Shown here piece by piece: positions 34,952-49,300 of a DNA stretch of 64,000 bases. The DNA is taken from assembly GCF_032854445.1 (NCBI RefSeq), contig NC_088299.1:122001-186000 (forward strand), in the 5' to 3' direction. Each line of letters begins with the position of its first letter. Within the stretch, counting starts at the first letter, position 1. The translations under genes were made by a program, and so were the position numbers. The notes below the pieces were generated by a model. It had not been told where the DNA came from and ran no database searches. It worked only from the letters and a program-made list of their open reading frames with translations. This stretch comes from Liolophura sinensis. Taxonomy: Eukaryota; Mollusca; Polyplacophora; Chitonida; Chitonidae.

Positions 34952-35348
34952 GGGCCTGTTGAGGATTTGACTACACGGCTGGTTATATGGAAATATAAAT
35001 TACAAAGGAGAAATTATAGACCCCAACAGCTGTCTACTTTTCAGTAAGAGCACATTCAGAGGACTTAATGGCACGAAATAATGTATGTACATCTTAAATC
35101 ATGGTGTGTAATGTCTCCCAAGAGAAGAGACGTCGACTCCCAAATCGCTAATATTAGAGATCTCGCACAACGCAGGACACTACACGGTGTTGTCAAGGGA
35201 CTGTGTCCACGAAAACGCTTGTAAACAAGAGAGGTCCTAGCCAGTACTGACCGTCTTTGGACTGTGTTCCATTTCCTCCACATTAAAATTTTGTACGTTC
35301 CAATAACACACCATTACTAATGCATAAGCGACTTATGTAGTACACAGA

Positions 35349-35548
35349 CCAGCATTATGGTGGATGGAAACCGGGCAGAGCACGGGGAAAACCCACGACC
35401 ATCCGCAGGTTGCTGCAAACCTTTCCACGTACGACCGGAGAGAAAGCCAGGATGAGCTGGACTTGAACTCACAGCGACCGCATTGGTGAGAGGCTCCTGG
35501 GTCATTACGCTACGCTAGCGCACTAACCAACTGAGCCACGGAGGCCCC
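35349..35548 (-). mobile_element. SINE family 1, copy lacking the 3' tail
   Basis: Body and full tRNA-like head (ends GAGCCACGGAGGCCCC). The normal 3' segment with GTTTTACGCCGTACTC is missing. It is followed by about 70 bp that also follow the next copy. Confidence 0.85.
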
Positions 35549-35633
35549 TTGATGTTAGTATAAACACAGCATAAAATCCAAACATTTCATCTCTGAGAAC
35601 ACTTTTTGCCGCTATTTATTTATTTTTTTTTTT

Positions 35634-35884
35634 GATTGGTGTTTTACGCCGTACTCAAGAATATTTCACTTATACGACGGCCGCCAGCATTATGGTGGGT
35701 GGAAACCGGGCAGAACCTGGGGGAGACCCACTACTATCCGCAGGTAGCTGGCAGACCTTCCCACATACGGCCGGAGAGAAAGCCAGCATGAGCTGGACTT
35801 GAACTCACAGCGACCGCATTGGTGAGAGATTCTTGGGTCATTACGCTGCACTAGCGTGCTAACCAACTGAGCCACGGAGGCTCC
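35634..35884 (-). mobile_element. SINE family 1, full-length copy
   Basis: Tail GATTGGTGTTTTACGCCGTA with poly-T, complete body, and tRNA-like head (B box GGACTTGAACTC, A box ACTGAGCCACGG in reverse). It is followed by the same about 70-bp flank (TTGATGTTAGTATAAACAC) as the previous copy, so the pair arose by local duplication. Confidence 0.9.
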
Positions 35885-36297
35885 TTGATGTTAGTATAAA
35901 CACAGCATAAAATTCAAACATTTCATCTCTGAGAACACTTTTTTCCGCTATTTAAAGGCTATTCTTATATTATATGTCAGAGATTAATGCTTGCAATCAG
36001 AGGTATCTTACGATTTTATGTGATTGTTAGTTGCAGAATGATAGGTAAAACATTGATCATTAAAAATTAGATCAACTCATTATTTTAGCATTTGGGCTGT
36101 ACAGAAACCAAATATTTGGTGCGTACCGCTCGTTCACAAAGCACTTTTTATTGTAGGGCGTAAAACTCTCGATCAAATAAATGAATAAGATATGTGCTGT
36201 TACAGTACTGATCTGCTGCCATTTGTCAGCTAAGTCGGCAGAGTCGCCGAGGCTTGAAATGTATGTTAACCCAGTAGAAATCGTATACAAATTTAAA

Positions 36298-36520
36298 GAT
36301 TTTTTTATTGGTGTTTTACGCCGTACTCAAGAATATTTCACTTATACTACGGCGACCAGCATTATGGGGGGTGGAAACCGGGCACAGCCCGTGGCAAACC
36401 TCCAACGTACGGGCGGAGAGGAAGCCAGCATAAGCTGGTTTTGAACTCACAGCGACCGCATTGGTAAGAGGCTTCTGGGTCACTACGCTGCGCTAGCGCG
36501 CTAAAGGACAGAGGCCCCCA
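36298..36520 (-). mobile_element. SINE family 1 copy
   Basis: Complete tail and head with a shortened body (about 30 bp missing after GGGCACAGCCCGTGG). Flanked by similar TTTAAAGATTT-type sequences, a possible target-site duplication. Confidence 0.85.
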
Positions 36521-36959
36521 GATTAAAGAGATTTGCCCTTTAGAATTTATCAAAATTATATGTTGTCTCAGCATACTCTCTCGTAAAAATTTCAGTTGGG
36601 CTCTTACAATATAAATGAGTTTATAGCTCATGTAGACTGGAAACCTTCTGAATAAATTAAAACTTGCATTTTTTTTGCTTAACGAAGAAATTTTTCCGCT
36701 GACCTGGCACATTGTCAAAATCTGAAAAATCAGATCGTTTTAAAGAAATGGAAAAAACGACTTTCTTTTCTGACATAGTGATTCTCTTCTCTTCGTTGTT
36801 GTTGTGTTGTTCTACAGGTCCAGGCCCAGAAGTCCGAGAAGTTCCGAGATGTAGCCTTAACCTGTCCACAGCGGACACATAACCCAAACCCTGCAATCCT
36901 ATATGTTTTGAGGTACATGATGTCTAGACAATTTCACAAACACAGATAACGTTAATCGA

Positions 36960-36972
36960 TTTATTTTTTATT
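36960..36972 (-). terminator. Polyadenylation signals of the TRPC gene
   Basis: Two overlapping AATAAA sequences on the minus strand, about 100 bp after the TRPC stop codon at 37069. Confidence 0.6.
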
Positions 36973-37068
36973 AAAAATTTACCGGTATGAGTGGTGAGAT
37001 ACGCAAAACCGCCTCACACACATTTAGACCAAACAATACCGCAAAAGACCATTCACAAATGGCCATCC

Positions 37069-37313
37069 TTATACGCTGGAGGTGTTCACACATAGTCTTG
37101 TAGGTTCATCTTTTTTGGACTCATTCAATTTCTCCGTGATTTTTTCTAATAATTTGGCTGTTTCCTGTTGCATGAGAATAAACCTATCTAAGGAGTTTGT
37201 TAACTGAGATAAGCACTGTTTTATTTCAGTACCATCCGCTTTAGGGCTGGTTCTATGTGTTGCCACCAGTTCGTGCAGGGACTGGATCTCGTGCTTCACC
37301 ATTTCTGTGGTGT
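37069..37313 (-). CDS. TRPC last exon (coiled coil, stop)
   Basis: 80 codons plus stop TAA (37069-37071). Two heptad-like helices ([29 protein letters not shown] to TEKLNE) suggest the C-terminal coiled coil. The protein ends VNTSSV, fitting a class I PDZ ligand. Confidence 0.88.
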
Positions 37314-40300
37314 CTGAAACCACACAAATTTTCGAAAAAATAAAAACCTTTAATACATAGTTAACGCTTTACTTATCACAAAAAAATTTACTGTATACAA
37401 TATTATACCGCTTTGGATTCTATAGAATGTGAAATGTTCGCTTTTGATTACTTATCTAAGTTCTGCTCTTGGCCTTGTGTCACCTATCCACAGATAACTA
37501 ACAGACTCATCTTTTAAATACAAAGGAAATATGTCTCACCAATTAAAAAAGCACATCATGGTCATCACACCCTAATGCATTCAATACCACTGCTGTTCAT
37601 ATAGAATATGCTGTATTTCACCACTTCCTGTTTATTTTTTAACAACCGGTATAAAGATCTACATGTGATAGACAATTGGCACGAGATAATTTAAGCGGGA
37701 ATGCTTTTTGCCAACAGCAGTTGCGCTGGTATAGTTGAATGTCACCCAACTTAAAATCTACTTCCTTTACATAAGTGCTCTAGTATATCAAAAAATGATT
37801 TTTGTTCGACTACATTTTACTTATCTTATGAGTTTTAACTACACCACTGGATATATACTCACTCTGCTTATCAGTATCGTCGTCATCTTTTCGTGTAATT
37901 TCCGAAATAAAACGATCAACAATCTTCTTTATGACATCCTTTATAAAAGAAAAAAAAGTAAACAGGCCTTGCACGAACATCGCAAAGCGGCACATGTATC
38001 CATAAGGCTCATGCTTTATGGGGAAGTCTACTGAATAAAACTGATAAAATTTTGAATATATAACCAATTTGTAGTTTGGTGAGAAAATAAAAACCACAAG
38101 AAATCTACAATAACGAAAGTTATCTGCATTTTGATCTGCCTACAAGTAATTCTCGGGTAGAGCTTAAAACCAGACTAAGGTAACTCCATTCTGTTAATAT
38201 TTGTAGTTGTAGTTTACATGATTATCACATATTTTATCTATTAGTTTGAAGTCAATAAGTCTGCATTTTAAGTTGCACCACTTTACTTTCGTCCAGTAGA
38301 ATAACATAATTTGGATCATACCTTTTTCAGTTACAATGGCTTTATAACTTTAGAAGAGCCACTCTAGAATTACCAGATAACACTTGATCCAGTACTTCAA
38401 AAATACCCTCAATGAATACTTTAGTCGTTAAAAAACGACTTCCAGTTGTAGCAGAGATGAGCGATGTCGTGTTCTAGTAACAGGCAGACAAAACTAGAAG
38501 TGCCCCAAACAAGTTTGTTTAAGAAGCAATCAAACACGTGCGAAAGTGACTGTTACATCTATCAGAAACCAATCCAGACGTTTTGGACTGTTATTATTTA
38601 AAGGCAAACATTTTGCAACCTGACAACCTTTCAACTAAACTGTCGTCACTTTATTGCGTTAGATTTTTTACGTCATAGACTTTTACCTGATAAGATAAAT
38701 GTTGAACATCCGCAAAGACAGATTTGGATGAGCTTTTTTTGAAGCGTCGATATTGGGATCTTTGCGTACGACCATCTGAGGTATCCTGCGGAAATACACA
38801 ATTACCTTACCTTACAATCTTACCTTCTGTATATATATATCTATATGTTTAAATTTCAAAGTAATAGACAATAAAACTAATCTACTATATCATACAACTC
38901 ATTGTACTTGTTTAAATGTCTAAATTAGATTTATCCTCCGCCATTGAAATTGAATTCTTGAGCATGGCATAAAGAACCAGTGAAATCAGTATAAATATAT
39001 AAATATAGAAAGTGTAGACAGCGCTATGGTAATTAATTGTTTAATGTTACCCACACCCAAGTTGCAAAGAGGTACAACTTCTCCCGGGGTTTGAAATTGA
39101 CCAAATAAACCAGAAATCACAACCCTAGTATTCATGTAAGTCGAGTAAACTGACAATTCTACCATATCACTACTATATGCTCTTGCATAATATATATGTA
39201 ACTTGCTGGGCATTTAAATGCTTACATTCACCATTACATAAATAGTTTACATTTTTTAAATGGCCTTGTCAAATTGCCACTTACCTTAATGCTGTCTTCT
39301 CGTGCTTTAGAGAGAATAGGGAGTTTGTACAGTAGCCTAGCGAAAGTGGCGCTGGTCGGCATCATGTTGAAGGGAACCGGAAGTGGGGAGCCGCCCTCTA
39401 TGTACTCCAGGTAAAGCTTGCTTCGGGCAAACTTAAACTCGATGTCGCCATCTTGCTAGAAGAGTACAGAAACGAAGAGTACGAAGAAATACAGAAATAC
39501 AGAAACTTTATAGCCTAATGCAATAGTAGGAAAAATAATTCACGCCGCCAGACTTGGGGTTGGAAAGATACCAACACCACACGTATGTACGGTGTAGGCG
39601 AATCGGGTAGGGGGAGATAATCCAAGATCCAGCCAAGTGTATACAAAAAGTCAAGAACCTTTTTTCATTTTCGTCATGACTTGTCTGATGTTGAAACTAT
39701 GTTAACATAGCCTCGAAAACATTTGGGTTCGGCAAGAATACATCTCTGACAATAACATAACAAAAACTTTATCGAGTTTTAAGATTTTAGTCTGGAATCT
39801 GAGACGCTTTATGAGATCCCTTAACTGAGTTCAAACAACTCACAGTAAGTATGGAAGTGGAGAGTCAGAAACACAGGTAAGTAAATTACAAAAGGTAAAT
39901 TAGATCAGGCAATTATTTGTTTATTTATTTGTTTAACACCTACCCAGTTGGTCACCTTATTGTCTTACATGTTAAAAAGAGGAATCATAATTCATCATTT
40001 GGTGATATATTTTAGCTTTTAAAACATATTTATTGTAAGAGCTTCAATTTCCAAGAAAGCTAAAAGAAGTACATGGAACACTGTCCCTAAATGGTAAAAC
40101 CTAGAAATATACGTTTGAAATACTACATTCTGTAATGGTTATGATGATCGCTTTGATCAAATATTAAAGTAAGTCATGACACAACAGGGTTTTTGCTACT
40201 TACATGCATATCGCATTGTTTTTGTATTTAACGTGATTCGTACGCACAGATTACATTTCGCTACAAGTGTGACATGCTGGCTGCACTACTTCAACATTGC

Positions 40301-43300
40301 TTAACGATTGCAGAACAACCTGAGAACAGCCAACAGTTTTAGCATTAATTTTACATTTTACCTCCAGTGCGTTTAAAATACACCTCATTGTAATTTAAAT
40401 ACAGTTATTGTACATGGTTGTGTCGCTCCCACAGTGTCTTCACAATTTCGCAGTGTGGTCAGACATGATATCGCGCTCAAACACACATCCCAGGACCATG
40501 TACAAAAAAAAAACAGGAACGGATTCACGGATTTAATGCATACATCAACTGCAATTCCATACACTTTTGGCCAACCAAGTTTTATTGATGATTTAAATAG
40601 TGGGCATTTACTTTTGACACCTTACTAAACAGTGTGCAAATGTTCCCACAAAATGAGAGATGAAGTTTGAAAGCTCTCTGCATAATTCAGCCAATATAGT
40701 GTTTTCGCCATCCTGTTATTATTCTCTCTTTAATCCCACTTGTTTAAGTAACAACCTTTCAATGTTCGTACTCGAGTCATTTTCCAGAATGCTGGGCTCA
40801 GTGTCGGGTAAAGGAATCTATCCCTCATATCTTAAATCCAAGGTCCAACTAGCATCTGTATTCCTGCATCAGGCCAAGAAGTTTACCGTCCTCACTGTGT
40901 TTATGAGATTTCTAGCGAATACGTCAGCAAGAACTGTTCGTCATACATACGACCAGCAATCCTACAACCAGCAATCTGGAATTGAAACAATCGGCCCAGA
41001 AGAAAATGTGCCGACACAATCTACTATTTATCAGATGACTCGGTATTTATTATTGAACTGCTTGATCCAGAGCAGTCGGCAGACGGGAAACATGACACTG
41101 TAGTTCCCGGACAAAGTTTGGACTGGTATAGAATCTATGCGGAGAAATGGACGTTTGCATACTAGCCATCAACCAATCAGGACGTTGCGATCAATAATGA
41201 CAAAACCAATTCCCAAAACGAACTGAATTACACAAAATACTATCTTCGAGACGAAAATCGACCATAGATAACTAATGGTATATTTTGTATAGCTCTTTGT
41301 TTCAAGGCAATTCCGGAGCCAAGACAACTCCGATCAAGTATTGAGCGTGTCGGCATTGAAAAGGCTAAACATCTGGGCGTTTTTCTACTACAAATGGGAC
41401 CATAGAACTGGAATTCATGAGAGATCGTTCTTACTGTCACAACCTTCCACAACAATTATGACTGATTCAAATAAGCTGATCTGTAATGCCTATTTCTGAA
41501 ATATTCAGTTTAATAACGACAATGCTGTCGGAATGTCAAGTTTTAAATCGTACTCTGATCATAATATTTTACCTAAACCAATACAGTTTTGTTTGCATTG
41601 GCCTCTGGTTTCGTTCTTCAGCCTGATCTTTTTCCTTTATTTTAAACATGTATGAAAACATTGTACTCCACTATAAAGCATTCTTGACGAAAAAAAATAG
41701 ACGCAAACAGTTTAGAGATCACTATTGTCGCAGCGAATTTGGACAAGAATATGTAGCTTCTTGAAGGTATGTATACCTTCAAGCTTACATCTCTCATTCA
41801 TAGAAGTACTTAACAAACATTCAGTTAAGTAATAGTACTCCATACATACAGTTTACCATCACTAGCCGGACGTACCCTGCCAGCTGTCATCTTTACGATA
41901 TGGCATATATATCCTGGGGGCATTGTGTTTTATGACGTCCCTGCAGATGGTTCAATATAAACATAAATGTTTGCTGACAGTTGCTGTCAGGATAACCAAA
42001 CAGATTCCTGCGAGTAACAGTCATAACCAAGATTTAATCTCCTTTACGGGTATATACATCGGGTATTCTCAATCGAGATACACAAGCCATAACATCCCTA
42101 ACATTTAAGATAATAAACATGTGGATGTTTGTTACTCGAATCGGCTGACGATCTTGAGAAAAAAATGTTAAAATTTCGAGGAATAAATTAAAATTTTGAG
42201 AAACTGGAAACACAGACGAAAAGTGGATTTTGTGACTTTTTTCACGTGGCAGGCCTAAACTGGCAGATTTGTAAAAACTTTTGTTCTTAATACTGATAAC
42301 AATCAAAATTTCTGTAAATATATGGCTGAAATTTGCAAATAAATCATTCTGCCTAGAGCAAACTATACTTTATGACCTAAATTTCACGGTAAGATTCTAT
42401 TTTCATATCACGGACCTACTGTAAGATGGATAAATTTGCTATAGATCAATATGGCTCACCTTATTATATTTTAAGAATATTCAGTATTTTCATCTTTCCT
42501 GTTCCACTTATTTTAATTCTTGGTCTTTGTGCAGTGACCGTTGAACTTAAGAATCGGGAACGTTTCGTGGTGAGGTTTTTTTTTTTCGTTTTAAGGGCTA
42601 CTTAAGAATCACCATATTGAAGTTTTCACCTACAGTTTCAGATCAATTTTCGCAAACGTACTGTCCTTTTTTCATATTCATTTTCGGTGTGCTTTACGTA
42701 AACCGTAATTTATTCTGTGAATGCGTATTCCGAGGTCCCCTATGATAGGATTTACTTATGTAACCTTATTAGTTCAAAGCTTTCAAAATTCCGAACACAA
42801 TAATTCCTCGTAACTAAACTAGTGCTCAAAAGAAAGTATACAGCTGTTTGATCAGACATCAAATAAAAACGGAAAAAAATATATTTGAAATTATTTTTAA
42901 TTCCATAAGAATATTCCATTTCACCTGAAACGTCCATACATACAGTTCATTAAATGGTGAAGGTTTGGTTTGATGGTCAGTCAAAGAGATGTGGTGTCAA
43001 CAGAACATTTACACATTTGCAAAATTAAAAGCATTTTTCCCTCTGGAAATGTCATTCAAATCATGCTCAGTAGCGAGTGTGGCCTCCATTGGCATTGATG
43101 CAGGCCACAACACGTCGCCGCATTGATGAAGTCAGGCGTCGAATGACGTTAGGTGTGATTCGTTGCCATTCTTGTTGGAGACACTCTTCCAGCTGTTGAA
43201 CGGTCACAGGTGGCACTGGCAGTCTTCTGACTTGTCTGCCCAGGTGGTCCCACAAGTGCTCAATTGGATTGAGGTCGGGTGAACATGCCGGCCATGGTAA

Positions 43301-46300
43301 AAGATCGATGTTGGCGTTCTGTAAAAAGTTGTTCGTCAATCTTGCAGTATGAGGTCTTGCATTATCATGCTGGTACAAAATTCCTCTTTGCTGTTGGTGG
43401 ATGAATGGCACTACAACCGGTCGTAAAACTTCATCCGTGTATCTGCGAGCATTGAGGTTCCCATGAATCACCACCAGACTCGTCTTCAGATCGCCGCAGA
43501 TGCCTCCCCACACCATCACACTACCACCTCCAAACGCTCGAACTTGCTGAACGCAATTTGGCACCAAACGTTCTCCTACACGCCTGTATACCCTAGCCCG
43601 ACCGTCATTTTTGTACACGCAAAACCTGCTCTCGTCAGAGAACATTACCCGTGCCCATTCACGCCTCTACCAGCGTAGAACGCGCCTGGTCCATATCAGC
43701 CGACGACGTTGATTTTGAGGCGTCAGATAAACTCCACAATACGGTCGACGTGCCCTAATACCGTGTTGACGTAGTCAACTGTGTGTCGACTAATGGGTGC
43801 CCTAGTGCCGTCGCCGCCGATGATGTTGCCGTTACGTTCCGATTGCGGAGGTGAATGGTCCGGATGTGTCGATCTTCAGCGGGGGTGGTGACGCGTGGTC
43901 GACCGCTCCTAGGCCTGTCGGATGTAACGCCTGTCTGCCGTAGTCACTGCATAAGTCTGACGATAGTTGCTCTTGTGCAACCAAAGGTTCTGGCAATGGC
44001 GGCGTTGGTCGCTCCTTGCTGGGCCATGCCGACAGCTCTCTCTCGCTCAACTTGGCTCAAACGTGGCATACCTCTGGTGTTTTTCTGACGACTGTGTTCC
44101 TAACGTTTCCCGTCGACTCATTTATACCGCAAAAATGCACGTTCATGTCGTGTTACACGTGGAAGGGCTATTTTTCGATTTTATGCTAAGTTTAGGCAAA
44201 TCTTGCTTTATTGGGCCAGTTTGTTCCCTGGATAGATTGGCGTTTACACGGGTAATAGGGCTCATCATGGATAATTTCTCAATTTCCTACTTTGCGCGAT
44301 TTTTATGTATTTGTTTTGGTGTATACTTTCTTTTGAGCACTAGTTGATTTTGACGGTTCTATGTGTTCCGTGTATCAAAAATTTTGCACTCTGCTTGAGT
44401 TATATACCTTTGCTAGTTTTCGGGTGCTATTGTTCGTCTGTGAGTGATTCATATTTGTATTATCAAATTTTGAAGGACGGTTCTTAGGACAGGCACTGGC
44501 ATCAGAAATAATGTCGATTTCTTGATTCGATGCATTCTTTAGTAGAAAACATTTCATTTTTTTAAGATACGCATAGTAATAATGCATGTATTCAAAACCT
44601 TTAAGTACATAAATTGACACTTTTTATGGCGACTAACAGTTATCAGTTTAATCTAAAATTAGTTTAATCTGAAATTATGATCAAGAACAGTGGCCTTTGT
44701 CAGAAAATGTGTCAATCTCAACTTTACTCTACATTTGGGTCCCATATTTGTAGAGAAGAAAATTATAATTACATCTGATTGTCCTGTGAAATAATGACAT
44801 TGGAGTGAGTGAGTGCTTGGGCTTAATTGAATAGAATATACAGAACGTTTCCAAATTGTACACATAACCACACGGACTAACACAAGCAACAAGCCTTTAG
44901 TATCCCTTTAGACGAACATCTTTTCTTGCAAAATCAGTACGAAATCAGCATGTCTTTTTATATTAATAACATGTACTTTGTGACATTTTCCAAAAAAAAA
45001 ACTCTAATGGAGTACCCTAGATGAGACCGGATTGTTATACATTATAATTTATACATAACAGAAATAGAAAGAGATTTGCATGCCTGTTCCTGCCTTAATA
45101 TCTGAATAGGTCAATGGTAAATACTTTTTGATTTGATCAATATGTATATTTTCTTCTTTATAGGTATATTTTTAGATTTTCTTGGAGATATGACAGAATA
45201 CAAATTTGTAGATATACGACGTTAGAAAACGCTTCAATACGTTCACCCCACTCTCAAATATGCAAATTTTGTGAGAGGCACCTGCATTGTTGAGAGGTTC
45301 CTGAGTCACAGCGCCTCGCTGGTATGCTAATCCCCTCGATAACAGAAGCCCCTGTTGGGGGATCGTTCTTAACAAGATTTGTTCAAAGGAATTACGGGTA
45401 CCAAACTTAACATAACTCTGTGGTCACAGCTTCTAGATTTGTATATGAAACTAGTTCTTACCGCGATCTGATCAAATGAACGGCTCATCATAGCAATGAG
45501 CATGTTGAGCATGACAAGCCCAACGGACACCATGTAGGCTCCTAAGAGAATGTAAGCCAGGTTTTGGGTGACGTAATTCGTGTAAGGCCACATATCGATG
45601 ATATCGTACTCCACAAGGCCAAACGTTACCCAGAACACAGACCGGAAAGTTTTCTCCGCACTGAAAAAAAAAACAGAAGATTTATCGTGTATTTGTCATC
45701 TTGATACAATTCCCGTGTTGTTCTGTTCATGAATATCAAAAAAAATATCAAGTAGTAAGTAAAACGACTGCAAGCGTTACCTAATAGCCCTCAATCGTCG
45801 TTATGGCGGGAAGAGCCATAATAGATTGTAAGTCATGCAAATTAGTTTACAACTGATTTTTAAAATAATAAGTTACGCCGCTCACAAAGAGGAATTGTAA
45901 CTTTCTGGATAAGACAAAGCATTGTACATTGTTTGATGGTTTCCACTATATTACAGGCTGCCTTACTAAAACAGCATAATGTAAATCAGCACTCAAGGGA
46001 ATATGCAAACGTTCATAGAAATTTATTGAGTTAGTATTTATAGATTTTCAGGCATTACTCGAGATTATGTCTATGAGGGTAGCGAAAATTTAACAGTTTG
46101 GGAGAAAACACTTTACAGAATCTAGTAAGTATACAAAAAACAGGTTAAATCACAAAATGAACGAGGACCAGGATTTTTTAAAGGAGAAGAAAACGTAAAA
46201 ACATGACACTATACGCTGAAAAAAGCACATTTTTTCTATCTGGTGGTGTCTGCTGCGTAATTTTGCCATTTTTCCTCGCCATACACGTAAAGCCTGAATA

Positions 46301-49300
46301 CGGCAAAGCTGGCATAATTCGCTGAGTCCATCGCGTCCTCCGTCTTGAACACCCTGTAATTTAAGCTGGGGGTGTAATGCCTCTCAGCCAATGAGAGTCG
46401 TTAAAACTGCCGGCTTGTTCGTGTAAACTCGGAACCTACGTCCAACATTCCGGTTTCCCGATCGTCAAGTGGAAAACGAACTGTACTGTTCGCTACCTTC
46501 TGGGAAGAAGAGTTCTGCTGGAAATGTACGAACTGCACTTCGGCGGTTTCCGACGGCAATTTTTCCCCCTAACACAGAAGACTTCTGGACTAGTTCTAAG
46601 GCAAAATGGAGTCGTCCACACCGGATGATGGCGCGGGCTTTATTTACAATTTACCACCTTGAGGTACATTTAACAAAACCGGCCCGGATAGCACAGTTGG
46701 TAGAGCGTCCGCTTCGGGACCGGTAGATCCAGGATCAATCCTTGATCGAGTCACACGTAAGACTTTAAAAGAGGAAGTTGTAACTTCCTCGCTTGGCGTT
46801 CTGCATGAAGGGGATAGTGCACCCGTCTCAGTGTAATGGCTCGGGTGGGGCGGCTTACTTGCCTTCGGTAAGGCGTCTCAGTGAAGCAGCACTAAATAAA
46901 AGAGCGGTGGAAATCCGTCCTGCAACAAGGAGGCACATTACACGTACATGCACCCTAATGATTCCTTCGTCGTCATATGACTGAAAAATTGTTGAGTACG
47001 ACGTTAAACCCCAAGCACTCACTCACATATAACAGTTTTTTATGGCCTGCACCTGTGAGGAAATGCATACTCTTTTTAATGGTATTTGATTGATACTTAA
47101 CTTTTCTTCTCCTTTAAAAATTTTCTCGATATTTTCAGATCTCCCTCTATTTGATGAAATATTATATTCTAACAAAATGAAAACTGGAAAAAAAACAAAC
47201 GATGAAAATAACGGAAAAAAACAAACCCCCAAAATCTGTAAGCCTTGTTTTGACACCAAGAACATTGCCCCAAATGAAATCATAATTATTCAGAAACAAT
47301 AGTACAATGTACAAGACGTACTCGCCAAAGTTGTCGCCGACCTTGACATCACCGCGTTCTCTGATTTGTATCTGAGCCCGCATGTCTTTCTCATAGTGCC
47401 ACAGTAAGTTGTCGATGCCCACAATAAAGGCAATGAGGAGGATCAGAAAGAGGACAGTGAATCTCAAAATATCCTGAAACAAAATACCAGTGTCCATCAG
47501 CGAGATACCTCTGCGCATGACCGAGATAGCTGTGCGCATGCAGTGCGCATGACCGAGATTTCCTATTTACGGGACAAACAAACCCGCGTGGTTAAACTTG
47601 AAACTTTGTTTCCGGCATACTACTAAATCGAAAAATTAAAAGCAAAGCTTGAGTTAAGATGAACCCTGGGCTGTCCCCAAAATAAGTCAATATTGTAGCA
47701 TTGGACTATGTGCCTATGGATCCAATATCCTCTGGCTAAATTGCTTTTATAACAAGGTTAACACAAAAGTACCTGTTTCCGCTTGTGCAAAAGTGGTAAA
47801 GATCCAATCTGAATAATCTCACTTGGATATGCTGCGCCTGCCAAAGCGGTCGTGGAATGCTATACACTAAAAGGCAAAATATTTATCGCATAGATTGTCG
47901 CTGTTTGCCAATGTCATAGAAAGCGTCAGGGCTACTAAAAGACGTACTTGCAATCAAATCGTTATTACCAATACTTACGTAAGTCATTCTGCCTAAGGAA
48001 ATCTGAAGTGGTCCTAGAATCTCGTTGGCGGCGAGAAGATACGATATCCGAGAGAAGGTGAGGACATTGGCGATGGCAAAACAAGCTTCACTGAGATGTT
48101 CAGGGTCCCATGTGTCCCACAAATAGCGATCTGTAGAATGACAAGGAGAGTCACGTGATTACATACAATAAGCAATTTTGATCGCTGGTGTTTTCAAGAG
48201 ATTTTAATGTTTGACATGAAGAGTCATTGAATATCAGGATGAGTGATCGAGTTAACTCATAAAAGTTAAAGCTGTCACTTAACTAGAAACTTGAACAGAG
48301 CACCGCGGAATTCGAAGAAACAAACCCTCTAAAAACATTGCATTCTCTACCGGTTTGAGGAGTCTGAATAAAGCTGAATGTCGAAATGTTGACGTTAAAA
48401 AACTACAGCATTACTAGCTCATGATGTATGTATACATAACATGTACCATTTATGAGTTAAGACTAAACATGCAGGTAATTTATTTACGAAATGAGTTACC
48501 CATCATACAAAAAACTGCTTTCAAAACCAAACATTTACACGATTGAATATCATGTTGCAGTCATCCGGAAAGGTTGGAGATAAAAGTCAAATCTCTAGAA
48601 AAATGTGAACAGACAAATAAGATACATGGTCGAAGTATAATATAAAGCGCAAAGTGAACTTTAATAATTTCGCCGAAAATGGAGCAAAAAACCTGAAACA
48701 CGGCCTTAAAGCGTGTCAAGTTTCAATTGAGAAAGACCAACCTTTCATTAAAAAAAAGAGAAAGTTCCGTAAAATGGTCGATTCCAGATTCAAACAGAAC
48801 AAAACGGCTATGATTTTGTCTAAGTTATCCGTAACTCGTCTTGATAAGTTTCAAGTTTCAAGTATCAAGTTTCAGTCTGTATAATGCAATGAATTGTTAG
48901 CAAAAAGCCTTGAAAAATGTTGCGTAGATGTATCGACGGCCTGAGCGAGATATAAACGTAGGCCTACAATGTAACCTCCTCTCCTTCCCTCTCCTGCGGC
49001 CTCCGTGGCTCAGTCGGTAAGCGCTCTAGCGCAGCGTAATGACCCAGAAGCCTCTCACCAATGCGGTCACTGAAGGTTCAAGTCCAGCTTATGCTGGCTT
49101 CCTCTCCGGCCGTAAGTGGGAAGGTCTGCTAGCAACCTGCGGGATGGTCGTGGGTTTCCCCCGGGCTCTGCCCGGTTTCTTCCCACCATAATGCTGGCCG
49201 CCGTCGTATAAGTAAAATATTCTTGAGTACGGCGTAAAACGCCAATCAAATAAATAAATAAATCCTTCCCTCTCCAATACCGCAATGGTAATAACCAAAA

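Noticed and set aside
40660-41103. 147-codon open stretch in a TRPC intron
   Set aside because: No domain, no splice context and opposite to the host gene; length is within chance for intron DNA of this size.
48995-49080. tRNA gene (A and B boxes present)
   Set aside because: It is followed by a SINE body and tail and flanked by a 13-bp target duplication; it is the tRNA-like head of a SINE. The same applies at 35.5, 35.9 and 46.7 kb.
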